From positions 1,302,001 through 1,366,000 of the forward strand of contig NZ_JIAF01000004.1 in the NCBI RefSeq assembly GCF_000688375.1: DNA of 64,000 nucleotides, read 5' to 3'. Shown here piece by piece: positions 1-9,284 of this stretch (position 1 is its first letter; the number at the start of each line of letters is the position of its first letter). Below the pieces are notes generated by a model. That model saw only the letters and a list, made by a program, of their open reading frames with translations, was not told the DNA's origin and ran no database searches. The DNA comes from Prevotella sp. HUN102. Its GTDB lineage: Bacteria > Bacteroidota > Bacteroidia > Bacteroidales > Bacteroidaceae. Position numbers and translations under genes: made by a program.

Positions 1-31
1 ACTTATTTGCACATTAATCTCAGTTTCGAAG

Positions 32-63
32 CAAAAGTACAGATTTTTTCTTATTTTTGCAAC
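32..63. promoter_or_regulatory. probable divergent promoter region upstream of the RDD gene
   Basis: TATTTTTG at 52-59 on the plus strand fits the Bacteroidetes -7 box TAnnTTTG and would give the RDD gene a leader of about 125 bases. On the minus strand TACTTTTG at 39-32 with GTTG 20 bases upstream points out of the window to the left. The plus-strand -33 box is poor, so only the -7 matches are seen. Confidence 0.4.
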
Positions 64-190
64 ATAAAAGAAAAATCTTTTTATAACGTGGAGGCTTCAG
101 CACAGCATCGGAGAACTATTTTCAACAATAAAACTCGAGCAAAAGATTCCCCTCACGTGAAATCGCAAACCAGTAAACGCACAAGGAGAA

Positions 191-910
191 ATGGCAGAAT
201 CGAACATCGTAACAGGACAATACGTCCGCATCAGTCAGACACCCGCAAGCATAGGAACGCGCATTGTGGCGCAGCTTATCGACGGATTCGTCGTCGCCTG
301 CTACGTCGTGGGCATCGCCCAACTGTTGATCAACTTTGAAATCTACTTCGATGAAACGCTATACTACATCCTGATGTTTCTTCCCGCCGTTTTCTACTCC
401 TTCCTCTTCGAGGTTTTCAACAACGGAAGAAGCCTTGGCAAGATGGCTATGCACACGAAAGTGGTAAAGATTGACGGCAGTTCGCCCACCATAGGCGACT
501 ATTTTATGCGCTGGCTGCTGCGCATCATCGACGTTCACTTTATGGGTGTGGGCATTGTTTCCATTCTGCTCAGCAAGAACAGTCAGCGACTGGGCGACAT
601 AGCTGCCGGAACGATGGTCATCAGTCAGAAAAATTATCACAAAATACAGGTTTCTCTCGACGAGTTTACCTATCTGGAACGAAATTACAAGCCTGTATAT
701 GCACAGGCAGAAGACCTCACGCTGAACCAGTTGGACATTATTCAGCGCACGCTGAACGCCGAATACAATTACGAACGCGAAATGCGCATCAACAAACTTG
801 CCGAAAAGGTAAGACAGGCATTGAGGATTCCGAACGACAACGTGCCGAACGAGAAGTTCCTCTACACCATTGTAAGAGATTATCAGCACTATTCCTTAGA
901 AATCATCTAA
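191..910 (+). CDS. RDD family membrane protein
   Basis: A 239-residue protein with an RDD domain in its first 145 residues: an Arg and Asp in the first hydrophobic segment (RIVAQLIDGF), further membrane segments near residues 55-75 and 110-130, and the closing RLGDIAAGT motif. The last 90 residues are soluble, charged and probably cytoplasmic. RDD proteins are small inner-membrane proteins of mostly unknown function, some linked to ion exchange. The ATG follows AAGGAGAA, a good ribosome site. The gene stands alone; the next 650 bases hold only a repeat array and a tRNA on the other strand. The family call is firm, the function is not known. Confidence 0.85.
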   Translation: MAESNIVTGQYVRISQTPASIGTRIVAQLIDGFVVACYVVGIAQLLINFEIYFDETLYYILMFLPAVFYSFLFEVFNNGRSLGKMAMHTKVVKIDGSSPTIGDYFMRWLLRIIDVHFMGVGIVSILLSKNSQRLGDIAAGTMVISQKNYHKIQVSLDEFTYLERNYKPVYAQAEDLTLNQLDIIQRTLNAEYNYEREMRINKLAEKVRQALRIPNDNVPNEKFLYTIVRDYQHYSLEII

Positions 911-1162
911 GCGTTTTCACAGAGTTCTTCCTCCTTTTTCCCCGCATCTTTCCTTTGCGCTCCGTCTTATCCGGAACTGGATACAGAGCAAGTCCGTGCC
1001 TTTGTCATATTCGTGAAAGATACTTCCGGCTTGGAAAGATATTTACAAAGTCCTTTCCATAACTTTAATATTTTGAACCGAGGGAAAAGTTTTTCAAAAA
1101 ATGCCCCTTTTTAGCCCACATTTGCAATAAACTGGTTATCAGGTTTTTACAAAATCACAATT

Positions 1163-1282
1163 TATTATTCGCAAAATAACAGTACATTCTTCGCAAGATT
1201 GCAGCGCATTCTTCGCAAAAATGCAATGCAATCTTCGCACGTTTGGAAACGAAGGTTTTGATGACTGGTTATCAATGGTTTA
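1163..1282 (-). repeat. 22-base-period CTTCGCA element, copy 1
   Basis: Four tandem units with TTCGCA cores at 1168, 1190, 1212 and 1234, exactly 22 bases apart, followed by the AT-rich head (reversed) with GGTTATCA at 1267-1274. ACTGGTTATCA occurs on both sides, at 1131-1141 and 1264-1274. It lies in the 658-base gap between the RDD gene and the tRNA; I see nothing else in that gap except the tRNA terminator. Confidence 0.85.
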
Positions 1283-1534
1283 GCGAAGCTATAAAGAGGT
1301 TGGGGAAATAAAATAGAATGCGTGCAAGTTTGAATGTAAATCCGTATGAAGTCCTGTTATTTCAAGTTTGCCTTTTGCTTGTTTTCCTGTGCCTTAAGGG
1401 AAGATGTGCTTTAAAGTACATTCACTTGCTGTCTCTTGTGGCTCGGGTGTAGGCTTATCTTGCATTCAGATTTTTATTAGCTTGCCTGTGTGTATTATAA
1501 TAATGTTGGAATAAGTCAGATGTTTGGAAAAACA

Positions 1535-1566
1535 AAAAGAGTAACAAATTCCTTTGTTACTCTTTT
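1535..1566 (-). terminator. terminator of tRNA-Met
   Basis: A perfect 14-base-pair stem (1535-1548 with 1553-1566) and a TTCC loop, starting three bases past the tRNA 3' end, with a T-rich run after it on the minus strand. It is symmetric enough to work in both directions. Confidence 0.85.
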
Positions 1567-1568
1567 CG

Positions 1569-1642
1569 TAGCGGGACGGGGCTACGATCCCCGGACCTCC
1601 GGATTATGAATCCGACGCTCTAACCAACTGAGCTATCCCGCC
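1569..1642 (-). tRNA. tRNA-Met (anticodon CAT)
   Basis: On the minus strand this folds as a 74-base cloverleaf: acceptor stem GGCGGGA with UCCCGCU (G1-U72 wobble, discriminator A73), D arm GCUC/GAGC, anticodon loop TTCATAA with anticodon CAT, 5-base variable region, T stem CGGGG/CCCCG. CCA is not encoded. The T loop reads AUCGUAG, so the usual U54-A58 pair is replaced by A54-U58. Elongator tRNA-Met fits best; a lysidine-modified tRNA-Ile2 also has CAT and cannot be excluded by eye. Confidence 0.93.
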
Positions 1643-1671
1643 GAAATATGCTTCCTTTTCAAAAGCGATTG

Positions 1672-1703
1672 CAAAGTTATTAAAAAAAAATGAACCACAC
1701 AAA
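1672..1703 (-). promoter_or_regulatory. promoter of tRNA-Met
   Basis: On the minus strand TTTG (1703-1700), 20 bases, then TAACTTTG (1679-1672). This is a full match to the Bacteroidetes housekeeping promoter and starts transcription about 25-30 bases before the tRNA. Confidence 0.8.
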
Positions 1704-1720
1704 TTTATTTGTAAAAAATG

Positions 1721-1750
1721 TTTGGGTGTCAATGAAAAAACTTATATTTG
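1721..1750 (+). promoter_or_regulatory. promoter of the START-like gene
   Basis: TTTG at 1721-1724, 18 bases, then TATATTTG at 1743-1750. It lies downstream of the first in-frame ATG at 1690, which decides the start of the next gene in favour of 1780. Confidence 0.75.
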
Positions 1751-1779
1751 CAAAAAATACTTTTGACAAGGCACTTAAT

Positions 1780-2175
1780 ATGAAAGAGAAAATAGAATTG
1801 GACTACGAACTGAAGTCAAATTCGGCGACCTTTCTCTGGCCGTTGATAAGTACGGATGCGGGACTCAAGAAATGGCTGGCTGACGATGTGCAGACTACTG
1901 ATGACGGAATGATGTTTACTTGGGGAAATCCTCACAAACACACAGAGACATACACGGCACAGATTCTGACAATGGTAAAGAAAGAGCGTGTCCGTTTCTT
2001 TTGGAAAAACGAGGACGAGGCTGATGTTTACTGGGAAATCAAGATGTCGAAGAGCGAAATAGCAGGCAACTACCATCTGCTCATCACAGATTTTGCCCAT
2101 AATGACGAAATAGAGGACTTGGAAGAAATCTGGAATCAGAACATAAAGAGGCTCAGACTGGCAACTGGCGTTTGA
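1780..2175 (+). CDS. START-like domain protein
   Basis: A 131-residue protein resembling the START-like/AHSA1 helix-grip proteins common in Bacteroidetes: a strand-rich first half with WPLIS and FTWGN, a central strand rich in aromatic and charged residues, and a long C-terminal helix (EDLEEIWNQNIKRL) typical of the fold. Ligand and function are unknown. An in-frame ATG at 1690 is upstream of the promoter box and would add a lysine/asparagine-rich head unlike the family, so 1780 is preferred. An LptF/LptG-type permease follows about 100 bases later on the same strand, with a possible own -7 box TACTTTTG at 2229. Confidence 0.7.
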   Translation: MKEKIELDYELKSNSATFLWPLISTDAGLKKWLADDVQTTDDGMMFTWGNPHKHTETYTAQILTMVKKERVRFFWKNEDEADVYWEIKMSKSEIAGNYHLLITDFAHNDEIEDLEEIWNQNIKRLRLATGV

Positions 2176-2276
2176 GCTTTGGCGATAATAAAAAAACATA
2201 AAATAGCGTCTACTCTGATATTTTTGTGTACTTTTGCACTTGAATTATACGCACAGGTACGTTACAGAGACAGACG

Positions 2277-4172
2277 ATGTTTCGGATTAAGAAGTTAGAC
2301 ATATTCATAGCCAAGCAGTTTGGTATGCTCTTCGCGGGAGCTTTCTTCATCAGCCTTTTTGTGCTGATGATGCAGTTTTTGTGGAAATATGTTGATGAAC
2401 TCATCGGAAAAGGTCTGTCTTTGGAGGTTATGGGACAGTTCTTCTGGTATATGGGGCTTATGTTGATTCCTCAAGCACTGCCTCTTTCCATTCTTCTTTC
2501 ATCGCTCATCACCTACGGTAATCTTGGCGAAAGCTCGGAACTTACGGCCATCAAGGCTGCCGGCATATCTTTGATAAAATCTTTCAGAGGGCTGATTGTG
2601 GTGGTGCTGCTCATTACTGTGGGGTCGTTTTTCTTTCAGAACTATGTTGGTCCTGATGCGCAGAAACACATTGCACAGCTTCTTATCTCGATGAAACAGA
2701 AGAGTCCGGAACTTGAAATTCCGGAAGGAGTGTTCTATGGAGGCATTCCACAAACGAATCTTTACGTAGAAAAGAAGAACCTTGAGACCGGACACCTATA
2801 TAATATAATGGTGTACAGAATGACAGACAGCTACGAAGATCAGGCAATCATCCTTGCCGACTCCGGTATGCTGCAATCAACGGCAGAAAAGAAACACCTT
2901 ATATTAAACCTATGGAGCGGCGAATGGTTCGAGAATATGCGTTCCAGCGAATTTGGCAACAGTGCAGAAGTTCCCTATCGCAGAGAAACGTTTGTTCATA
3001 AGAAGATAGTAATCGACTTTGATGCCGATTTCAGCCTTACGGATATGGGAGGCATTTCCAACAATGCACGCACGAAGAGCATCAGCAAGATACGCAAGGA
3101 CAAGGATTCGCTCATACACGTGTTCGACAGCGTAGGACGTGCGTACTATAAGGATGCGCAGATGGTTTACTATCCGTCGCCGAAGCTGAAGAAAACAGAG
3201 ACCGAACAGGCAAGAAAGATAGCTGCTGCTGAGAGTTTCAGCATTGATTCTATCTATGCAAAATTGCCTGCCGATCAGCGCAGAATGGCTGTCGATAGGG
3301 CATTGTCGTCTGTCCAACAGGAAATCAGCGACCTGAACTTCAAGAGTATGATAACGAGTGATGGCGACCGACTCATCCGTCAGCACGACATCGAAGAGAT
3401 AAACAAGTATCTGCTTGCGCTTACGTGTGTCATCTTCTTCTTCATCGGAGCACCGTTGGGAGCTATTATTAGAAAAGGTGGATTGGGCGTACCTATCATT
3501 ATAAGCGTAATCGTCTTCATCGTCTATTATATTCTCGACAACACCGGTTACCGTATGGCGCGCCAAGGCGACTGGGCAATATGGTTCGGCAAGGGACTTT
3601 CGCCGGCCGTGCTCATTCCTACGGCAATATTCTTCACGTATAAGGCGAATAACGATTCTGCCGTCTTCAACATTGATATGTATATGAACCTGTTGATGAG
3701 GATGTTCGGCCTGAGAGTGAAGCGTCATATCAGCAGTAAGGAAGTTATCATCAATACGCCAAATTATCAGGAAGACGCAGCTATCCTGAGCAAGATGAAT
3801 GAAGAACTGGTGGCTTATGCACGGAAGACAAACCTGAAATCGCCGCCAAACATTGTCAATACATTCTTCAGATATCAGCCAGACCACGAAGTGGAGAGAA
3901 TCAATAACGAGTTGGAAGCCGTTATCGAAGACTTGGGCAACACCCGCAACAGGGGTATTATGTCGGAACTGAACCGATATCCGATAATGATTACCAAGGC
4001 ACACACCCGACCGTTTGAAAGAAAATGGATGAACATTGTTGCGGCAATCATCATTCCGGCAGGTTTGTTCTTCTATTTCAGAATGTGGAGATTCCGAATC
4101 CGGCTTTACAGAGACTTGAAGGTGATAAAGAGTGCCAACGAAAATATCATAGAAGAAATAAAGAAGATGTAG
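2277..4172 (+). CDS. LptF/LptG family permease
   Basis: A 631-residue YjgP/YjgQ-type inner-membrane protein. Hydrophobic segments lie near residues 15-40, 55-75 and 95-120, then a periplasmic beta-rich region of about 240 residues, a second cluster of membrane segments near 375-480, and a last one near 580-605. Such proteins form the permease core that extracts lipopolysaccharide from the inner membrane for Lpt-bridge transport. It is longer than the roughly 360 residues of E. coli LptF/G because of a C-terminal soluble region (about 480-580) and an extra membrane segment, a size I associate with Bacteroidetes members. ribBA follows after 88 bases without a terminator, so co-transcription is likely. 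Confidence 0.88.
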   Translation: MFRIKKLDIFIAKQFGMLFAGAFFISLFVLMMQFLWKYVDELIGKGLSLEVMGQFFWYMGLMLIPQALPLSILLSSLITYGNLGESSELTAIKAAGISLIKSFRGLIVVVLLITVGSFFFQNYVGPDAQKHIAQLLISMKQKSPELEIPEGVFYGGIPQTNLYVEKKNLETGHLYNIMVYRMTDSYEDQAIILADSGMLQSTAEKKHLILNLWSGEWFENMRSSEFGNSAEVPYRRETFVHKKIVIDFDADFSLTDMGGISNNARTKSISKIRKDKDSLIHVFDSVGRAYYKDAQMVYYPSPKLKKTETEQARKIAAAESFSIDSIYAKLPADQRRMAVDRALSSVQQEISDLNFKSMITSDGDRLIRQHDIEEINKYLLALTCVIFFFIGAPLGAIIRKGGLGVPIIISVIVFIVYYILDNTGYRMARQGDWAIWFGKGLSPAVLIPTAIFFTYKANNDSAVFNIDMYMNLLMRMFGLRVKRHISSKEVIINTPNYQEDAAILSKMNEELVAYARKTNLKSPPNIVNTFFRYQPDHEVERINNELEAVIEDLGNTRNRGIMSELNRYPIMITKAHTRPFERKWMNIVAAIIIPAGLFFYFRMWRFRIRLYRDLKVIKSANENIIEEIKKM

Positions 4173-4260
4173 CTTCACCTTGTGGACAAACATCTCAAAC
4201 AGTAAAATATCAACGGAAAGGATAGAGCGAAAACTAAAACCTTTCAATATACATAAGAAT

Positions 4261-5472
4261 ATGGAAAACTTCAAACTCAGTAGCATTGAAGATGCTATTA
4301 AGGATTTCAAGGAGGGAAAATTCGTTATCGTTGTAGATGATGAAGACCGTGAAAATGAGGGCGACCTTATTATGGCTGCTGAAATGATAACCCCTGAAAA
4401 GGTAAACTTTATGCTGAAGAATGCCCGAGGGGTACTCTGCGTTCCCATTACGCTGGACAGAGCCAAGGAACTCGACCTTCCACATCAGGTATCTGACAAT
4501 ACATCCGTATTGGGCACTCCCTTTACCGTTACGGTGGATAAATTGGAAGGATGCTCCACAGGCGTTTCCGTACACGACCGTGCAGCCACCATCAAGGCAT
4601 TGGCAGACCCCAATTCCACGCCACAAACCTTCGGACGTCCCGGCCATATCAATCCACTCTACGCACAGGATAACGGTGTGTTGCGCCGGTCCGGTCATAC
4701 GGAAGCTGCCGTAGACCTCTGCCGACTGGCAGGTTGCTATCCCGCAGGCGTGCTTATGGAGATAATGAACGATGACGGAACGATGTCCCGAATGAAAGAC
4801 CTTATTCCCAAGGCACAGGAATGGGGAATGAAGATTATCAGTATCAAGGATATTATTGCGTATCGCCTTCAGCAGGAGTCGAGTATAGAGGTGGGCGAAG
4901 AAGTGGATTTGCCTACGGAACACGGCGATTTCCACCTGATTCCTTTCCGTCAGAAAAGCAACGGTATGGAGCACATGGCACTGATCAAGGGCGAATGGAA
5001 GGAAGATGAGCCTATTTTGGTGCGCGTGCATTCCTCTTGCGCAACGGGAGATATTCTGGGAAGCCGCCGCTGCGATTGTGGTGAACAGCTCCGAAAGGCG
5101 ATGGAAACCATAGAGAAGGAGGGTAAAGGCGTTATCATCTATATGCAGCAGGAAGGCCGCGGCATAGGTTTGATGAACAAGATGCGCGCTTACAAGCTCC
5201 AACAGGAGGAAGGACTCGACACTGTAGACGCCAATATCCATCTTGGATTCAAGCCTGACGAACGCGATTATGGCTGTGGCGCACAGATGCTTCGCCATCT
5301 GGGGGTTCACAAGATGAGGCTGATGACCAACAATCCCACTAAACGTGTCGGTTTGGAGGCATACGGCTTGGAAATCGTGGAAAACGTGGCATTGGAAGTA
5401 ACCCCGAATCAATATGATTATCGCTACCTCAAGACAAAGAAGGAGCGTATGGGGCACGAATTGCATATTTAA
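4261..5472 (+). CDS. ribBA: bifunctional 3,4-dihydroxy-2-butanone-4-phosphate synthase / GTP cyclohydrolase II
   Basis: A 403-residue fusion of the two entry enzymes of riboflavin synthesis. The N-terminal RibB domain (about 1-200) carries the acidic [10 protein letters not shown] loop at 26-35 that binds metal and ribulose 5-phosphate. The C-terminal RibA domain (about 205-400) carries the zinc cysteines C260, C271 and C273 in [19 protein letters not shown] at 4261 is chosen because the open frame upstream (from 4180) has no family similarity. There is no FMN riboswitch in the short upstream gap. A clear terminator follows. Confidence 0.96.
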   Translation: MENFKLSSIEDAIKDFKEGKFVIVVDDEDRENEGDLIMAAEMITPEKVNFMLKNARGVLCVPITLDRAKELDLPHQVSDNTSVLGTPFTVTVDKLEGCSTGVSVHDRAATIKALADPNSTPQTFGRPGHINPLYAQDNGVLRRSGHTEAAVDLCRLAGCYPAGVLMEIMNDDGTMSRMKDLIPKAQEWGMKIISIKDIIAYRLQQESSIEVGEEVDLPTEHGDFHLIPFRQKSNGMEHMALIKGEWKEDEPILVRVHSSCATGDILGSRRCDCGEQLRKAMETIEKEGKGVIIYMQQEGRGIGLMNKMRAYKLQQEEGLDTVDANIHLGFKPDERDYGCGAQMLRHLGVHKMRLMTNNPTKRVGLEAYGLEIVENVALEVTPNQYDYRYLKTKKERMGHELHI

Positions 5473-5520
5473 TGGAGTTTTGTAATAAAACTAAGGTTAA
5501 AGAATGTTTCTATGAAACAA

Positions 5521-5568
5521 AATGGCATTTATTTCGTCTGATTGGATGAAATAATGCCATTCTTTTTT
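5521..5568 (+). terminator. terminator after ribBA
   Basis: AATGGCATT (5521-5529) pairs with AATGCCATT (5553-5561), extended inward by ATTTC/GAAAT, then a T run at 5563-5568. It ends the LptF/G-ribBA transcript. Confidence 0.85.
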
Positions 5569-5660
5569 CGTTATAGTTCTATAAGAGAGTTATTCTTTGG
5601 AAGAATCAAATTTATTATATATAGAAGATCTATGCAGTATTTAAAAAGGTGTGAGTGTTG

Positions 5661-5785
5661 TAAGTAGCTGGAAGTCAGTTAATAACAACTCCGTTTCCAA
5701 ACGTGCGAAGAACGCAGCGCAATCTTCGTAAAAACGCACTGCAAGTGTGCGAAGAATGGAATGCTTTCTTCGGTTACTTGCAAAT
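5661..5785 (+). repeat. 22-base-period CTTCGCA element, copy 2
   Basis: The head begins with TAAGTA at 5661 and ends in GTTTCC at 5693-5698. Units follow at 5698, 5720, 5742 and 5764, alternating TGCGAAG and CTTCG cores. It lies in the 692-base gap between ribBA and exbB, which otherwise holds the ribBA terminator and the exbB promoter. Confidence 0.85.
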
Positions 5786-6016
5786 CGTGTTTCCGTCGGC
5801 CTGCAAGAATGGTTGTTTCGCTGGTTTGGAATGATACTATTCTCTTGATGAAATAAGTCGGGAGTATTAGGTAAAATGAAAACGCATTGCAGAATCAGTT
5901 TACCTTAACAAGGATAAGCAATTTTGTCTAAACTTAAATAAAAACAAGTAAAAAGAACGTAAAAAAGGCACGGCAAGGTAGTAAAATTTTAACGGTTAAA
6001 AGTTGTTAATCGTAGT

Positions 6017-6044
6017 TTTGGTTGTTCGAGATTTGCTATCTTTG
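6017..6044 (+). promoter_or_regulatory. probable promoter of the exbB-tonB operon
   Basis: TATCTTTG at 6037-6044 matches the -7 box; TTTG at 6017-6020 is 16 bases upstream, shorter than the usual 19-21. It would leave a leader of about 115 bases before exbB. Confidence 0.6.
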
Positions 6045-6164
6045 CGAAAAATGTAGGCTGAGAGTTGGCTTTGCAAAAGCTGCTTTATGCACAAACTGTT
6101 TATAATCAGAAAGATAATAACAATTCAATTCATTAATAACTAAAAATTAAAATTTTATCAAATT

Positions 6165-7004
6165 ATGGCAACTACACAACAAAAGGTAGCCCCAAAGAAG
6201 AAATCTGAGGGCTTTAACGGCGTAAGAGCAGCATTCTGGATCATCGTTGTATGCGCAGTCGTAGCATTCGTATTGTTCTTTACATGGTTCGGAAACGATA
6301 TGCACTTCCAGGATCCGGGCACAAAGGAACATCCAGCTGACGTATGGGGTACAATCTTCAAGGGTGGTATCGTCGTTCCTGTACTTCACACATTGTTGCT
6401 TACCGTGTTGGCTATGTCTATCGAGCGTTGGATGGCTTTGAAGACTGCTTTCGGTAAGGGTTCTCTTCCTAAGTTCGTAGCTAACATCAAGACAGCTCTC
6501 AACGCAGGCGATATGGCTAAGGCTAATCAGCTTTGCGACCAGCAGAGAGGTTCTGTGGCTAACGTTGTTAAGGCTTCTTTGAATGCTTATGCCTCTATGG
6601 AGTCTGGTGCAAACGCAAACTTGAAGAAGGCACAGAAGGTAGCTAAGATTCAGCAGGCTCACGAGGAAGCAACTCAGCTTGAGATGCCTACTCTTACAAT
6701 GAACCTCCCTATCATCGCTACACTCGTAACACTTGGTACTCTTACCGGTCTTCTCGGTACTGTAGTCGGTATGATCAAGTCGTTCTCTGCTTTGGCTTCA
6801 GGTGGTGGTGCAGACTCTGCAAAACTTTCAGAAGGTATCTCTGAGGCGTTGATCAACACTGCTTTCGGTATCGGTACATCTTGGTTGGCAGTAGTATCTT
6901 ATGGTTACTTCTCAAACAAGGTTGACAAGTTGACTTACGCACTCGATGAAGTTGGTTACTCAATCGCTCAGACATACGAAGCAAACCACACAGAAGAAGC
7001 TTAA
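6165..7004 (+). CDS. exbB: MotA/TolQ/ExbB proton channel family protein
   Basis: A 279-residue inner-membrane protein with hydrophobic segments near residues 20-45, 65-90, 175-200 and 225-245. The conserved C-terminal block includes LPIIATLVTLGTLTGLLGTV and the later GISEALINTAFGIG stretch, hallmarks of the TolQ/ExbB pore. With ExbD it uses the proton gradient to energise TonB for uptake through outer-membrane TonB-dependent receptors. It is first in a run of six same-strand genes with short gaps. Confidence 0.93.
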   Translation: MATTQQKVAPKKKSEGFNGVRAAFWIIVVCAVVAFVLFFTWFGNDMHFQDPGTKEHPADVWGTIFKGGIVVPVLHTLLLTVLAMSIERWMALKTAFGKGSLPKFVANIKTALNAGDMAKANQLCDQQRGSVANVVKASLNAYASMESGANANLKKAQKVAKIQQAHEEATQLEMPTLTMNLPIIATLVTLGTLTGLLGTVVGMIKSFSALASGGGADSAKLSEGISEALINTAFGIGTSWLAVVSYGYFSNKVDKLTYALDEVGYSIAQTYEANHTEEA

Positions 7005-7035
7005 TTTTTGCTAACCCTTTAAATACATTATCGCT

Positions 7036-7695
7036 ATGGGTAAAGTAAAGATTAAGAAGCAAGACACGTTCATCGATATGACGCCTATGTCAGACGTTAT
7101 GACCTTGTTGCTTACTTTCTTTATGCTTACTTCTACATTCGTGAAGAGTGAGCCGGTGAAAGTAAACACTCCGGGTTCGGTGTCTGATATGAAGGTGCCT
7201 GAGAACGGTGTCCTGACAATTCTCGTTAGTCCTGAAAAGGACGCAAGCGGGAAGCCTACTGGCGAAGGCCAGGTATTTTTGAGCTACGATAACACCAATC
7301 AGTTGGCTGACATTGTAGATATGGTTGCAACGCTGACACCAGAGCAGAAGAAGACTTTCTTGGCTGAATCTACTTTCGGTGCTCCTATCGACAAGCTTGC
7401 AGAATATCTCTCAAAGCCGGCAAAGGTTCGTGGCGAAGAGCTCCCAAAGATGGGTATTCCTCTCGATAGTACTGGACAGGATATGACTGAGTTCCAGCAG
7501 TGGGTTAATGCGGCTCGCCAAGTTAATCCGGAAGTGAAGTTGGCAATCAAGTCTGATGCAACTACTCCTTACGGAACAGTAAAGAAAGTAATGAGCGAAC
7601 TCCAGGATATGGACGAAAGCCGTTACTATATGATCACTCAGTTGGATGCAGGTAAGGCTAAGGCTGCATCGGATGCAAATAAAAAGGAGGATTAA
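7036..7695 (+). CDS. exbD: ExbD/TolR family biopolymer transport protein (first copy)
   Basis: A 219-residue single-pass protein. The N terminus is cytoplasmic, then comes the signature DMTPMSDVMTLLLTFFMLTS with the membrane-embedded Asp that carries protons, then a periplasmic domain. It is longer than the roughly 140 residues of E. coli ExbD, as is usual for this Bacteroidetes cluster. It ends two bases before the next exbD; the pair probably form a mixed dimer or serve separate stoichiometries (inference). Confidence 0.92.
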   Translation: MGKVKIKKQDTFIDMTPMSDVMTLLLTFFMLTSTFVKSEPVKVNTPGSVSDMKVPENGVLTILVSPEKDASGKPTGEGQVFLSYDNTNQLADIVDMVATLTPEQKKTFLAESTFGAPIDKLAEYLSKPAKVRGEELPKMGIPLDSTGQDMTEFQQWVNAARQVNPEVKLAIKSDATTPYGTVKKVMSELQDMDESRYYMITQLDAGKAKAASDANKKED

Positions 7696-7697
7696 CA

Positions 7698-8372
7698 ATG
7701 GAAATGATGGATACAGGAAAAGGAGGAGGCGGCAAGCAGAAAAAGATGTCCACTCGCGTAGACTTTACGCCTATGGTGGATATGCTTATGCTTCTCATTA
7801 CCTTCTTTATGCTTTGTACTTCGCTTAGTAAGCCTTCTACAATGCAATTGACGATGCCTAGCAACGACAAGAATACTGATGACAGTAAGAAGAATGAGGC
7901 AAAGGAGTCTCACTCTATTACAATCTTCATCGGCGACAACGACAAGATTTTCTATGGCGAGGGCAAACCTCAGCTCGATAATCCTGCTTGGTTGAAGCCT
8001 GCGGATTGGGGAACTGGCAATACTGGTATTCGTTACGTCCTTCAGCACAAGAAAGTGGACGATGGAGCTAGCATTCCTTACGAAGATATGCGTATCGCTA
8101 TTCAGGAGCTTAATAAAAAGAAGGCTGCAAAGCCTGAAAGCTATCCTGACAGCATTTACAGAGCTGAAGTGGACGCAATCAAGAATGGTACGATTGACGG
8201 ACAGAAGAAATCTACTTTGACTGTCATTATCAAGCCTACTGATTCGTCTTCGTATAAGAACTTGGTTGATATTCTCGATGAAATGCAGATTTCATATATT
8301 GCAACTTATGTCATTGACAAGGTTTCTGATGAAGAAAAGACTGCCCTTTCTGCAAAAGGCGTCAAACCCTAA
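7698..8372 (+). CDS. exbD: ExbD/TolR family biopolymer transport protein (second copy)
   Basis: A 224-residue paralogue of the preceding protein. After a Gly/Lys-rich cytoplasmic head it has DFTPMVDMLMLLITFFMLCT, again with the proton-carrying Asp in the membrane helix, then a periplasmic region with a long Ser/Lys/Asp linker. Two different exbD genes between exbB and tonB are a recurrent Bacteroidetes arrangement. The frame opens at ATG 7698 directly behind the previous stop. Confidence 0.92.
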   Translation: MEMMDTGKGGGGKQKKMSTRVDFTPMVDMLMLLITFFMLCTSLSKPSTMQLTMPSNDKNTDDSKKNEAKESHSITIFIGDNDKIFYGEGKPQLDNPAWLKPADWGTGNTGIRYVLQHKKVDDGASIPYEDMRIAIQELNKKKAAKPESYPDSIYRAEVDAIKNGTIDGQKKSTLTVIIKPTDSSSYKNLVDILDEMQISYIATYVIDKVSDEEKTALSAKGVKP

Positions 8373-8402
8373 TCACTGACATATAACAATTAAAGAAAAA
8401 CA

Positions 8403-9281
8403 ATGGCAAAAATAGATTTATTAGATCCCAAATGGGGCGATTTGGTTTTCGCCAACAAGAACAAGGAATATGGAGCTTATCAGCTTCGTAAGTCTGTTTC
8501 TTCGCGAAATATTAAAGCCTTAGCTATTCTGCTTATTGCTGCATTCCTCGGTGGTGGTTATCTTGCTTTCAAAATCAAACAGCACAATGATGAGTTGGCT
8601 GAATTGGAAGCATACAATGCTCAGATGGAATTGAAGGCGTTGGAAGAAGCTAAGAAAGAGCAGGAGAAACGTAAAGAGCAGCAGAAAAAGGCCGAACCTA
8701 AAATCGAGCCGGAAAAGGTTGTTCCTGAAACTCGTGCAACTATTCAGTATACTGCACCTGTCATCAAGGATGATGACGAGGTAAAGGCTGAAATGCCTCC
8801 ACAGAACGTGGTGAACAAGAGGACGGAAGCTATTTCCTCTGTAACACAGGAAGGTACTGATGACCGTACTACTGTTGCGGCAAGAGCTGAAGTGGCAACT
8901 CCTGAACAGGTTTTGCCACCACCTCCTCCAAAGGAAGAGCCGAAGATTGAGGAACCAAAAGAAGACATCAACAAGAAAGTCTTCAAGGTTGCTGAGCAGA
9001 TGCCTTCTTTCAAAGGTAACGTGAACCAGTGGTTGTCATCTCACTTGCAGTATCCGGCAGTTGCAGCTGAAAACAACATTCAAGGTAAAGTTATCGTTCA
9101 GTTCGTGGTTAGTCGCGACGGTAGCGTGAGAGATGCTCAGGTTGTGCGTGGTGTAGACCCTTCACTCGACAGAGAAGCTCTTCGCGTTGTGAACAGTATG
9201 CCTAAGTGGAATCCTGGTATGAACAATGGTCAGGCTGCCAACGTACAGTATACTCTACCTATTACCTTCAAGTTGCAGTAA
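8403..9281 (+). CDS. tonB: energy transducer TonB
   Basis: A 292-residue protein. The N terminus has the Bacteroidetes TonB signature (KNKEYGAYQLRK), then one membrane helix near 38-57, a long Glu/Lys/Pro-rich periplasm-spanning linker (about 60-195, including a run of prolines), and a C-terminal TonB domain (about 200-292) with YPAVAAENNIQGKVIVQFVV and the closing YTLPITFKL strand. It transmits proton-motive energy from ExbB/ExbD to TonB-dependent receptors. It is followed by a short repeat tract before the next gene. Confidence 0.95.
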   Translation: MAKIDLLDPKWGDLVFANKNKEYGAYQLRKSVSSRNIKALAILLIAAFLGGGYLAFKIKQHNDELAELEAYNAQMELKALEEAKKEQEKRKEQQKKAEPKIEPEKVVPETRATIQYTAPVIKDDDEVKAEMPPQNVVNKRTEAISSVTQEGTDDRTTVAARAEVATPEQVLPPPPPKEEPKIEEPKEDINKKVFKVAEQMPSFKGNVNQWLSSHLQYPAVAAENNIQGKVIVQFVVSRDGSVRDAQVVRGVDPSLDREALRVVNSMPKWNPGMNNGQAANVQYTLPITFKLQ

Positions 9282-9284
9282 GCA

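Noticed and set aside
1690..1779. Upstream start for the START-like gene
   Set aside because: A consensus promoter at 1721-1750 lies inside this stretch, so the longer form would not be fully transcribed; the added residues do not look like the family.
4173..4260. FMN riboswitch in front of ribBA
   Set aside because: The gap is only 88 bases, is AT-rich and shows none of the conserved FMN-aptamer segments.
2910..4466. Long open frame on the minus strand (518 codons) opposite the LptF/G gene
   Set aside because: It spans two well-recognised plus-strand genes and their gap, its translation is rich in His, Cys and Ser with no domain pattern, and no promoter or ribosome site serves it.
4234..5466. 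Open frame of 410 codons antisense to ribBA
   Set aside because: Shadow of a strongly conserved gene; the translation has no recognisable motif.
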